Shown here piece by piece: positions 30,298 to 41,500 of a stretch of 64,000 nucleotides of DNA. The DNA is from Rhynchopus euleeides (lineage: Eukaryota > Euglenozoa > Diplonemea > Diplonemida > Diplonemidae). Under the pieces are notes generated by a model. That model had not been told where the DNA came from. It saw only the letters and a list, made by a program, of their open reading frames with translations, and did not search any database. Location of the stretch: contig OY723294.1 of NCBI GenBank assembly GCA_963210315.1, forward strand, positions 186,001-250,000. The letters are read 5' to 3'. Each line of letters starts with the position of its first letter. The first letter of the stretch is position 1. The translations under genes were made by a program, and so were the position numbers.

Positions 30298-30757
30298 TAG
30301 GGGGAGGGGAGGGGGGGAGGGGGAGGGGGAGGGGGAGGGGGAGGGGGAGGGGGAGGGGGAGGGGGAGGGGGAGGGGGAGGGGGAGGGGGAGGGGGAGGGG
30401 GAGGGGGAGGGGGAGGAGGAGGGGGAGGGGGAGGGGGAGGGGGAGGGGGAGGGGGAGGGGGAGGGGGAGGGGGAGGGGGAGGGGGAGGGGGAGGGGGAGG
30501 GGGAGGGGGAGGGGGAGGGGGAGGGGGAGGGGGAGGGGGAGGGGGAGGGGGAGGGGGAGGGGGAGGGGGAGGGGGAGGGGGAGGGGGAGGGGGAGGGGGA
30601 GGGGGAGGGGGAGGGGGAGGGGGAGGGGGAGGGGGAGGGGGAGGGGGAGGGGGAGGGGGAGGGGGAGGGGGAGGGGGAGGGGGAGGGGGAGGGGGAGGGG
30701 GAGGGGGAGGGGGAGGGGGAGGAGGAGGGGGAGGGGGAGGGGGAGGGGGGGAGGGGC
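30298..30757 (+). repeat. (GGGGGA)n microsatellite, about 75 units
   Basis: An almost perfect hexanucleotide array with only a few interruptions: GGAGGAGG near 30412-30420 and 30718-30726, and a slightly longer G-run at each end. The plus strand is a strong G-quadruplex former. The transcribed sense (minus) strand reads (CCCCCT)n, a 450-nt polypyrimidine tract ending about 100 nt before the LRR acceptor. Long open frames across it coding poly-Pro, Pro-Ser or Pro-Leu are artefacts of the repeat. Confidence 0.97.
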
Positions 30758-31111
30758 TTTTCTTTGGCCTCGCCCCGCCATGCCAAGGCAAAACAACGAC
30801 CGCGGTTGAAAGTTGTTGACACTGTCCCACCCACTCCCCATAGACGCACCACACCACCGCACGATACCAGATGCCAGAGAGAGCGTTCCGACCAGCCTCA
30901 ACAGGGTATGGTCGGACCCACTCTTCGGCCTGTGATGAGGGGTTTTGACACCCAGGCTAGATACAGCGCACGCAGAGGCACCACACGACCACGGATGAGA
31001 CTTTGAGAAAAGACGATACCATTCCCCCCCCCCCCCGACCCCTATCTACCACCCCCCTCCCCTGTGCTCCAAGGCATCATCATCTCTCTCGTCGCATGCC
31101 CCCCCCCCCCC
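30758..31111. other. spacer between METTL5 and the hexamer array
   Basis: About 350 bases with C-rich runs (31026-31036, 31100-31111). It may include an upstream exon or untranslated leader of the LRR gene, but no coding exon can be fixed. Confidence 0.35.
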
Positions 31112-31792
31112 TCAGCTCTTCTTCTTTTTCGCAAACCGCCACATGTCCACGCTGATGTCTTTGGTATTTTTCTTCTGGTGTTTATACGTCTTCGCAAGGT
31201 TCCAGGTGTACTCTCCGAGGGGCTCCGCGGTCATCCCCCACTTCTCCCCTACGCCCTGGATGTGCTCCCGGGTGGACGACTTGTGCAGGGAGTACACTGC
31301 ACCGCCATCCTTCACCATGGCCACCGCGGTGTGGAGGAACAGCAGGTCGATGCCCTTCTGCTGGCGGTCCTTGTTTGCACCGAAGGGGGGGTTCAGAACG
31401 ACTGTGTCAAACTTCTGCCGGAACTGGGGCAGCAGCGGGGTCCCGTCGTCCTCCCCCCTCTTGCGGAGCGTGACGTCCAGCTTGACGAAGTCGATCACAT
31501 CCTCGAGCTCCATGTCCTCGCGGTTCTCCTGCGCCAGAGCCAGCGCGTCTGGGTCGATGTCGCATGCGACAACAGCGTCTGCCCCCAAGAGGGCCGCACC
31601 GATGCTCAGCATGCCCGTCCCACACCCCAGGTCCAGCACCACCTTCCCCTCGATGTCGCCATACGTCCTCTCCGCCGCACACACAAAGTGCGACGCCAGC
31701 TCCGGCGGCGTCAGGTATTGCTCCAGCTCAATCTTCGGCTTCGCAAAACCCTTGAGCTCCTGCAGTGCGGCCGTCACCTCCCAGTCTTTCAT
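31112..31792 (-). CDS. METTL5: METTL5 orthologue, 18S rRNA N6-adenine methyltransferase
   Basis: Intronless, 226 aa from ATG 31792 (MKDWEVTAALQELKGF), close to the usual 200-230 aa of the family. It has the Rossmann-fold S-adenosylmethionine site VLDLGCGTGMLSIGAALLGA, the acidic loop ACDIDPDAL and the catalytic NPPF motif (VVLNPPFGANKD) of N6-adenine methyltransferases. The N-terminal LEQYLTPPELASHF is a METTL5 hallmark. In other eukaryotes METTL5, with TRMT112, methylates one adenine in the decoding region of 18S rRNA. The C-terminus (RFAKKKKS) is basic. The open frame extends upstream to 31930, but those residues look like leader sequence. It is flanked by same-strand genes with no sign of co-regulation. 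Confidence 0.93.
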   Translation of the reverse strand: MKDWEVTAALQELKGFAKPKIELEQYLTPPELASHFVCAAERTYGDIEGKVVLDLGCGTGMLSIGAALLGADAVVACDIDPDALALAQENREDMELEDVIDFVKLDVTLRKRGEDDGTPLLPQFRQKFDTVVLNPPFGANKDRQQKGIDLLFLHTAVAMVKDGGAVYSLHKSSTREHIQGVGEKWGMTAEPLGEYTWNLAKTYKHQKKNTKDISVDMWRFAKKKKS

Positions 31793-34166
31793 CGTGGCAG
31801 ATGCGGGCGGCTGGGGCAGAGGGTGGAAGGGTGGGCGAGCTAGTGAGAGGTGGCCCACCGTGTGTATCAGGGTCAGAAGGAGGAGGAGGGAGGGGGTGTG
31901 TGTCCCTGCAAGCGCCTCCCCTCTGTTCACAGAGGGGGGTGGGTGTGTGTGTGTTGGGGGGAGGTTGCCTGCCGGCGAGAAAGGAGTTGTCGCTGCCTGC
32001 TGTCTTTGTCTGAGAGAGCTGAGCTCGCTCCAGAGTTCGGGTTACTGCTGCTTGGGGGTACTGCGGGCGGCATTGCACACCATCCACCGAGACGGAGTAC
32101 TGCTGCTGCTGCTCACAACCGAGGCGACACAAGATCGCTTTCTTCGGCAAGGAGGACGAAGCGCAAGAAAGAGATGGGACGCTAAAGGAGTGGTGCGGTA
32201 AGATGCGGAAGGTACATCAACAAGGAGAGGAACATGTGAGGACAACTGCTAAATATCACCACCTGGCGCGACAGAAAATGCTTTAACACACCGTAAACTC
32301 CTGCTCACCTGAACCTCGACAGCATCGAGCAAAGAGTAAAGTAGATGGTTCGTTGAATATGGTTTCAGGTTGCAAGGAAGTGCAGGCGCGCACGCCTGGA
32401 CATGTGCACGCAAGAGCAGGGTTGCTGGGGCTGGGGTCTTTGGGGGCCGAGGTCGTCCAGCGTGTGCATTACCTCTTCACGGATCCCTTGTGGCGTTCCC
32501 TCGTTCTTGCATCATTTCCCTTTTGCTCATTCTTTCTGCAGCTTCCTTTTTACCTTTTCCCACTCCGCCATCTTCTTTCTGTGTGAACCCGACCACAGGA
32601 ACGGTGTTCAGAAACAGGTCCCGCAACGCGTGGGCGCGCACTCACCGAACAGCATTAAGAAATGTGAGGATTCCCGCACCACGGGCAGACACGCACCGGA
32701 CACACACAGCAAATGGGAATGATGATGTTCTCCTAGCATGGCACGTGCGTACGCGCAAATGTGTGTGAGTGTCCAGCACATGGGAGGCTGCCCATCAGGC
32801 ATGCGTTCCACCTGCAGACAAACAGTCGTGTGACACCCTCAGAAGGTAGAAAGGGAAGAACATCAATGCAACAACAGCAACCTGGTGCCCCACAGCCTCG
32901 CTCTCTGGCGAGTGTGTCTGTGGTTTGTCGGCCGCCTGTGTTGGGGCAAGGAAGAAAGGAAAATGGGTTGTGCGGCGGGACGGGATGGAAGTGACATGGG
33001 ACACATGGGGATGGAAGGCACGCGATGCTGGGGCACAACAGAGGGGGATGGTGTGTGCCGTGCGTGGATGGCATTGCATTATTTCTCTCTTCTTTCTGTG
33101 TTTTGCACTGCGCTGAGAACAGAGCAGCAAAGGATAAAAGGCAAAGGAAAGGGGAAAACGTGAAACATCAAGAAACAGCAAGTGCCCCAGCATGCCTTCC
33201 TCGGACAACACTCCACACTGTGGCGCACACCGCATGGCACGGGCCTGCATCCCGCCGCCCCGCCCTGAGGGCAGGTCGGGCAGCAGCAAGCCCGGCGGTG
33301 CACGCTGTCACCCTCACAGCAGCATCGCATGTCCCTCCTTACGGGCGGCAGGGCCCACCGCACCTACCCACGAGCACAGACACGCCTGCCGCAGCAGACA
33401 GCTGCCGGTTTTGCAACAGGGCAGCCACATGGAGGCAGGCGTGTGTGCACTGGCACGGCGTCCCCGCACACCCGCGGCAGGGCCGTGCATGTGTGCCGCT
33501 TTCGTCGGAACCACCACGTAGTTTGCGCCACGTGTCGTGTCTGCGTACAGCTTGGCAGGCGGCACAGAGGCCTATTGCCGGTTAGCACATAGCGCACCAA
33601 TCAAACAAACGAACACCACCAGAAGCGTGTCTCTACACGCGCCCCTCTGGGCAGGCCCTATAAAAGGGCACAAGTGTGCGCGTGCGGCAGCGGTACTTCA
33701 CAATCGCCAACACCACACGCACACCTAGAGCGGCCTTAGTACCCTCAGAAAAACGAACCCGCGAAACCGCACGTTGCTGCAGCTCCGCCCCCACGTTGCA
33801 GAGGCAAAGGGGGCGGTGTGTGCAGCGGTGTGCGTCACAACCCTCAGACACACGGGACCGGCCGGGCCGGGCGTGTGTTGTGTGATGTGTGTTGCGTGTG
33901 CGTGCGTTGCTGTTCTCCCAGCGGGAAAACGGAACGCGGGACGCAGAAGCCCGTGGGTGATGTGCATGACGCACAGCGCACACACACACAATGCTGCGCC
34001 CACTACACACACTCAAAACAGAAACCCTCACAACGTCCGCGCGCCCCGCACCCAGCACTGGGGTCCAACAGCTTGCGCTGCAAGGCCTGCCGTGCTGCGT
34101 GTCCTAGTGGACAGAGGGCGCGCTTCCGAAAACCCTCAAGAGCAGAACAGCAGGGAAGCCACAAGA
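31793..34166. other. gene-poor region with an isolated TATA-like box
   Basis: About 2.4 kb without a supported protein gene. A canonical-looking CCTATAAAAGGG sits at 33657-33668 on the plus strand, with no convincing transcript downstream. A sequence near 34094-34132 (GTCCTAGTGGACAGAGGGCG...) superficially resembles tRNA D and anticodon arms but lacks a T arm. CT- and GA-rich simple sequence is frequent. Confidence 0.35.
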
Positions 34167-35048
34167 GATCCAGGGCAGGCCTGTCGCTAACTTTTCGATT
34201 TTGGAGATTTGGTGGGTTGACGCTCCTGTTTTGGGGGGGGATCAGGGGGGAAAACACTAGGGGTCAATTTTTCTCGCGCGCGCTTCGCGCGCGCTCGTGT
34301 TGTTGCCAAATTTTCCCATCGGTGGACCACTAGGTGGGCACGGTGTGAGGCGCTGGGTTCCTTCCGTGGTTCCTCTCCCGCTCGCGCCGTCGGGTGCCGG
34401 AGGAAACCAAAAAATGGCTTTCGGGACCATGATTTCGACGCTGCCCCCTGATATGTCACGGCCGTCAAAGCGCAAGGACTTGGTTACTAGACGGGCACGC
34501 GAGATGGGGGGTCTGGGGGGCAGAGCCCCCCAGCCGCCGGAGGCCACGGTAGTGAGCATCTGTTCATTGTGGGCGTACAGATTCTGTGTGAGTTGGCTGC
34601 GTCCTCCTGAGGCTACTGGAGTGGGTGGATTCCCTGACCCGGTGGGAATCGAATGACTTGAGTACGAGACATACGCCACAGGGGGGTCTGGGGGGCGGAG
34701 CCCCCCAGCCGCCGGAGGCCACGGTAGTGAGCATCTGTTCCTGCAAAACCATACTCTCTTCGACGTCGACCCAGTGAAAGTGGGTTGACGCTTGGTCGAC
34801 GCTTGGTGAGCGTCGACCCAGTGTAACCGGGCCAACGCTAGGTTAGCGTCGACCCAGTGTAATAAATGGGTTGACGCTTGGTCCAGGCTTGAATGGCAAC
34901 CCAGTTCCACTAGGTCGACGCTCCAAGCCTCGACCAAGCGTCAACCCAGTCCACTGGGTCGACGCTGGGTCGACGCTTTTTTATGGGGGGGGAAACCCAA
35001 AATCACTGGGTCGACGGTCGACGCTTAGCGACATGCCTGGATCCAGGG
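34167..35048 (-). mobile_element. non-autonomous DNA transposon (MITE) with 9-bp target duplication, copy 2
   Basis: The element proper is 34176-35039, inverted relative to copy 1 at 28316-28972. It has the same 15-bp ends (CAGGCMTGTCGCTAA). Perfect 9-bp duplications GATCCAGGG lie at 34167-34175 and 35040-35048. It is about 200 bp longer than copy 1 because it carries two GC-hairpin units (about 34505-34565 and 34680-34746) separated by about 110 bp of unrelated sequence, plus extra GTCGAC repeats. Internal identity to copy 1 is very high, so both inserted recently. No coding capacity. Confidence 0.87.
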
Positions 35049-35518
35049 TGGAAGGGGAGAGGGGGGGGGGGGAAAGGAGAGTGGGTGCTGGGGGGTAAAG
35101 GGTTGGGGGGCACTGGCAGAAGCTGTGCCCAACCCTTCTTCCCCCCTCGCGTGTCTCTTACGTGTGTAGCACAGCAAAAGGGATGGGGTGTGGGTGTGTA
35201 GTGGGAGGGGAAAGGAGAAAGTAAACGGGGAAGCCCACCGTCTCACCGCGGCCGTGAGGCAAAGCGGACGAGAGGAGGGCACTGCAGTGTAGGGTTATTA
35301 TACACAAGCTGTGTGGTGGGGGGACTGGTGTTGGTATGATATACGGTTTGATATGATGTGCCTTCTTCGGTCTGTTGGAGGAACACCCCAACAACACAGG
35401 CAAGCTGGGGTACAGTTGATGCTGCATCACCAAGAGCGTTGTGTCCGTACACTGCACTGCCCATCCCCTGCAATCGCATCCCCACGCACGGCCTGGCGTG
35501 TCGTGTCGTGCATCACAC
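35049..35518. other. 3' flank of the giant surface-protein gene
   Basis: About 470 bases with a poly-G run near 35062-35071 and no supported gene. It should contain the 3' untranslated region of the giant gene. Confidence 0.4.
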
Positions 35519-38500
35519 TCACAGTACGATCACTGCAACCGCCACAGCCGCCAGGATGCTGAGCCACACGCTCGGCACGGAGAGCCCGCCTGCCATCGGG
35601 GGCAGGACGCCAGGGACCGGGGGGAATGTCACCGGCGGGATCGGGGTGGCAGGTGCGGGTGTCGGAGGCGGCGGCACCGGGGTCGGGGGCGAGGGTGTCG
35701 GCGGTGGGGTGGCGGGCGGCACCGCTGTCGGTCCCGGGGGTGTGGGTGTGGAGGGGGCCTGTGTCGGCACCGGTGTGGCCGGGGCCGGGGTGCTCGGGAT
35801 GGGGGTGTCCGGGTTGCCCACAGCCAGGGAGGCGACGGACGCCGTGGCAGCCGCGAAGGGGGAGCTCGTCGCGCCAGGCGGAAGCGACTTCAGCACACTG
35901 GTCGGACTGGCCAGGTCCTCCACGATGGCCGTAGCGACAGCGGTCGACACCTCGGCCACGTTCACCGACACTGCTGTAACGATCTCGAACTCCGCCACGG
36001 CCTCCAGCCCCGCCAGCGCGAAGAAGGAGCGGAACCCGACGGCGGCCTGCCTGTCGTTTGTCCCGTTCGTCCCGTTCCCGCCGTTCGGGGACGGGGTGGG
36101 CGGTGCTGCTGTCGGCGGGGCCGGCGTTACAGTCATGTCCGTGCAGATCGACGAGTTCGCCTTGTCCTGCAGGGTGATGGCGCCGCCGCCGGCCTTCGCG
36201 CACAGCCACTTCAGGAAGGCATTTGTGATGACGGGGTTCTTCTTCTTCAGCAGCTTCAGCATGTTCGCCTCCGCCGACGCCTTCGAGATCTTCCCGATGA
36301 AGTCCTTCACCGCCGCGATGCTCTCGAACGCCGTCCCCATCGACAGCCCGCTCACTGTGATCGGCGGTGCCGGCGGCGGCGGGGCGCTCGTGTTGACAGA
36401 CCCGTCCGTCGGGAACTCCACGGGGAACTGCAGCGTCACCGTCTTCCCCTGGCACGCCCCGAGCACGTCCTTCTTCCCGCTCGCGCACACCACCGTCAGC
36501 TGCATCTGCGTGCACGACCCCGTCACCCACAGGCGGTCCAGCTCCGTCCAACCGCGGGTGAAGCTGTAGGTCGGGGGCACGATGTAGCTCAGGCTCCCGT
36601 CCGCCCGCTTGTAGGCGAAGTACGCCGCGTGTGTCGCATCCAGGCACTCCCCGCGCACGCTCAGCATCGACGAGGAGTCGGCCCGCACTGCGTCCCCCAT
36701 CACGTCCACCACGCTCGCCCTCACCGCAAACAGCGTCTCTGGCATCGGCCTAAACATGGTCGACTTGCACACCGTCCCCATGCACGACCAGTGGCTGCCG
36801 CCCGGCCGCACCGCCACCGTCTCCTGCATGTTCACCTCGTACAGGAAGGCGTCGTCGCGCTTCCGGAGCGTGTTCGCCATGTTCGTTGTCACGGCCCCCT
36901 GGGACCACGCGTAGTCGAGCGCGTTCGTCGTCAGCATGAAGCGTGCCAGCCCCGGGCGCGCCGCCCCGATCCGCCCGTACGACACATCCTCGAACTTCGC
37001 CTCCCCCTTGCGCAGCTTGAACACGAACGCGTCCAGCGCCCAACCGGACGACGCCCCGGGCGAGCACGCTGGCAGCCCGGAGATGCTGCGCTTGTTCCCG
37101 TTCGACGCCCACTTGCACTGCGCCCCTGCGATGTCGACGCACGTCTCCTTGATCCACATCCCGTTGCTGCCGTAGTCGATGTTCTTGCACGGGACGGCCA
37201 TGGGGCGCACCTGCACCTCCGCCCCGCTTCCCTTGTCCTCCGGGTGTTCCACCTGCACCCCGTCCATCCCGACCGCCTTCACCTTGATGGTGATGTTGTA
37301 CCCGTACCCCCACGACGCGGGGTGCGACGCACCCGCCATCCCCGGCCGCCCCGCGTGTGTGTCAACACCGGGCCGCGCCCCGAACGCCGCACCGCCCACA
37401 CCGAGCGGCACCCACCCCTCGTTCGCCTCCTCGATCATCTCCACCAGCGCCTTGGGCGTCCCGGGGCGCGGCTTGTGGCACATCGGGCGCGGCGGCGTCC
37501 ACTTCTTCATCGGTGGGTTCATGTCGTCCGCGTCCGGCGCCTCCGTCGTCGCGTTCTTGCTCGCATCCTTCGCCTCCATCGCGTCGTCGTCGCACTCCAC
37601 CCCGATCTTGGCGAGCGCTACAAGGCGTGCCGCCCGCCGCACGAAGTACAGCGGGCCCATCCCCGTGAAGGAGGGGCCGAACGCGGACAGCGCTGCCGGC
37701 GCCCCCGTCACCGACACTGGGGCCTCCACCACAGCCTTGAAGGTCCACCCGTCGTGCTTGCACGCCGCACCCACGGCAAGCTCCCCCATCTTCCCGAGCG
37801 CCTCGCACTCGGGCGAGCGCGTCGTCTGGTTCGATCGGATCTGGAAGGTGACCAGGCCCCCCTTCGCCACCCCCGTCAGGGTGAAGGACACCGTCGACCC
37901 GTTCGCGGTGCGCGTCCCCGTCAGGCTCACACTCATGTGGTTGTCCCCGGACACAACAGCCCCGTCCGTCCCGACCACCCCGAAGGTCACGCTCGACCCG
38001 ATGCCGGTCACAGCAGCAGGCTTCCCCTCCCACGTGCGCCCCCACAGGCGCGAGAAGGCCGGGCGACCGATCTTCAGGCCCCCCTCGTTCGGCGCCCCCA
38101 TCACGCGCACCGCCGCACCCCCCTCCACAGTCACCTTCAGGTTCGCGTTCGGGGTCGTCGTCGTCCCTGCGCTCGTCGGGAACCCGCTGAACGCCCCCGA
38201 CTTCACCACGCAGCTCCCGGCGTTGGGGAACACCCCCACCACCCACGCGTCGTCCCCGCCGGTCGACCCGCTCGGCACGTTCACGGGGCACGTCGTGGCG
38301 CTCACCCCGCCCGTCGTCGTCGTCGCCGCCCCGAAGCACTGGAAGCACCCCTCTGGGGTCATCTCCGTCGCGGCCAGCGTCACCACCGCCCCGCCCGTCC
38401 ACGTCAGCCCACCCAGCCCCGTGTACTTCTCTGTGCTGTCGTACGCACGCACCCGCAGCGCCACCGACCGGTTGTACACGCTGTACGCCGTGTACTGGCT

Positions 38501-41500
38501 GGACCCCGCCGCCCCAGCCACCTGCAGCGTCGGCGAAGCGGCCCACCGCCACACACTCAGCGTCGTCGGCGAGTACGACACGGTGAAGGACTGGTCCGTC
38601 GCGTTCTGCATCTTCAGCGACGCCGACGGCGACACCGTCACCGTGCACGCGCACGCCGCCGTCTGCCCGGCCGCAAGGCTCAGCAGGCGCAGGCGGAACG
38701 ACGCCACGCCCGCCACGAACGTGGCGTTCGGCGACACCTCCGCCGTCCCGCACGACGACGCGCATGTCACCGACGCGTTCGCCGCCCCGCGCGCCAGCGC
38801 AGACACGAACCACGACGAGTCACCCGCCGCAGCCCCGGGCGCCCGCCCGATCGCGTACGCCCGGAACGTGCACGCCCCGTCGCCCACAGCCATCCCCGAC
38901 GACGCGCAGCTCGCCCCCGTCGCCGTCGGGCTGTCCAGCGCCATCCGCACGGCCGACGTGGAGTAGTGCACCATCGGCGCCTTCTTCTCCCCGAAGAAGC
39001 TCGTCGTCGCCCCCGTCGCCCCCGACACCGAGAAGGACAGCGAGTACCGCACCGCCGGCTGGTTGCCCGACAGCTGCAGCGTCAGCGTCCCGGGCTTCCC
39101 CGACTTAGCCTCCACCAGCGGGACCGGCACGCCATTGTGCACGCGCGACCCCTGCGACAGCGTCAGCACCGGCTGCCCGTATGTCAGCGACCCCAGCGTG
39201 TACGCGGGGTCGGACAGCGCCGCCGTCGGGGCGCTCGGCACCGACCCCTGCACGTTCAGCAGCGCCGACGTCCGCCCCCCCGCCGCGCGCGTCTGGTACA
39301 TGTGGTGCAGCGCGAACTCGGTCGGCCCGCCCACGGCGTACGAGCGGTCACCGAGCTCGTCCGCCGCGTACACCTCGAACGACCACGTCGCCTTCGCGTC
39401 CTTCACCGCGAGCGTCTTCAGCATGTCCCGCTCGTAGTGGAACGCCGGGATCACGATGATCTGCGTCGCGCCCGTCAGCACCGTCAGCTGCTGCGACTTT
39501 CCGGCGAAGCTGACCCCGCACTTGTAGCACGCGCGCACGAAGAAGGCACGCACCGTGGCACTCCCGTCCACCGCGCTGACCGTGCGGCTCCCCGCGCTGG
39601 CCACGGGCGACGTGACGTACGTCCTGACGCCGCCCCCATTCCCGGCGCCCGCCAGCTTCGCGAAGGAGGCCGACCCCGTCCCCTCCCACGCGGGGATGTT
39701 GTTCCCGTCCACGCGCAGCGCCGTCAGCGCAAACGGCTTCCGCCGCCTCACCGCCACGTGCGGCACCCCGCCCAGCAGCCACGTCGTGGCGCACGTCTTC
39801 ACAGTGTACACCAGCGGCGACCCCGGGGTGTACCCCGAGTATGCCCGCAGCGTGATGCTCCCGGTGCGGTCCGCCAGACGCGCGTCCACTGCAGGCGCCT
39901 TCAGCCGGTAGTCCATCTGCACCGTGCACTTGCTGCACGGGCGCACGAAGAAGAAGCGCAGCGTCCCGCTCGACGCCCCCGACAGCGACGGCTTCTCCTT
40001 CGCGGCAAGGAACTCTGCTGCCGTCGCCGCGGCGCTGCACCCGGACGGCACGTTCCCGGCCCCGGCACGCGACGCCCCGTCCAGCATGAAACCGCCGTTC
40101 CCGTACCGCATCTGTGCCGCCACCGTCACGTCCGCCGACGACGGGGACCACACCGACCGCACCCACATCGTGCGCTGCCACGCGGACGCCCCGGACACTT
40201 CGTTCATCGCCCACTTCCCGGCGAAGCGCTGCACGTTCTCCACCTTCGCCGTGAACATGTCCCCGACACGGATCACCGACGTGGACGGGACCGTCTGCTC
40301 GTACACCTCCGTCAGGTCCGGCGCCTGCCGCTGCACCTTGAAGGGCAGCGTCAGCTTCGTGCGGTCCGCAAAGATCGGCGTCGAGTCCGACGGGTCGCTC
40401 GACCCAGCCCCGAGCCCGTCCATGCACGTCGCCGCCGTCTTCCCGCTGTAGCACAGGTCCAGCTGCAGCGTGCACGACTCGCACTCCGCAGACAGCACGT
40501 TCCACGCCACCCCGACCCCGCCGTTCGTCGTCACCGCCGTCCCGGTCGTCTCCGCCTGCACCCAGCTGCGTGCCAGCGTCCCCTCCAACATCTTCGTCGT
40601 GTCCGACGCGAGCGACGGCGCCAGCTTGTGCACCGCCAGCGTCCCGCCGTCGTTGCACCCGGTCCAGCTGCGCTTCGACACCTTCACCAGGATGTCCTTC
40701 GTGAAGGAGTAGGCACGCGTGCCCCCCACAGTCTTCACCATCGTCTGGATCGGGAACGGCACCCCGGCCACCGCGCCCCCGGCCCCGGCATACGCCCAGT
40801 CCTTCCCGGGCAGGTCCGTCCCGTACGTCCGGTAGTTGTTCGTCGACGTCTGCAGGCGCCGCTTCGTCGGGCACTCGTCGTCCTGCGAGATCGTGGTCGC
40901 GACCTCCCACTGCGACAGCGCCTCCGTACGCACCCACCGGTACTGGCTCGCCGTCGTGATGGTGGAGATCGCCCCCGTCGTGCCCCCGAGCATCTTCGCC
41001 GCCACCTTCACCGTCGAGTTCGTCGTCACCTGGTCCCGCCCGTAGAAGGTGAAGGTAGTTGCCAGCCCGCTCGCCAGCGTCGTGTGGTTCACTGCTGCCC
41101 CCAGCGGCACGCTGTTGTTCATGGCCAGCGACAGCTGCGCCGTCGTCGACCCGGATGCAACCAGGTACTGCAACCCCTGCGTCGTCGACAGCGTGTACTG
41201 GATGCGCGTGTCGTACGCCCAGAACCGCAGCGTCGTCGACGCCACCGACGACACCGTGAAGTACGGGGCCACCTTGAAGGTGGCCGCCGTCCCGCCCCCG
41301 CACCCGGGCGACCCGTACGTCAGGTCCCCGCCCGCCGTGGCCAGCTCCAGCACCGTGCGGCGCGTCTGCGACGTCGGCGTGATCCACAGCGACAGCGTCC
41401 TGCACAGCGTCGTCGTCGTCGCCTCGGCCGACCCGTCCCACGCAGACGCGCACACCTGGAACACCGCCTTCCGCACGGGGCTCTTGTCAACCGTCCCGGT

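Noticed and set aside
29547-30901. Minus-strand open frames of 236-436 codons with long poly-Pro, Pro-Ser or Pro-Leu runs
   Set aside because: They are translations of the (CCCCCT)n microsatellite, which has no stop in any frame. Only the part from 30194 downwards is real exon.
33657-33668. TATA box CCTATAAAAGGG as a promoter
   Set aside because: The motif is perfect but isolated: no gene or small-RNA structure follows on the plus strand, and host genes here are on the other strand.
34094-34132. tRNA-Arg-like segment
   Set aside because: D-arm-like and anticodon-like pieces are present but there is no T arm or acceptor pairing.
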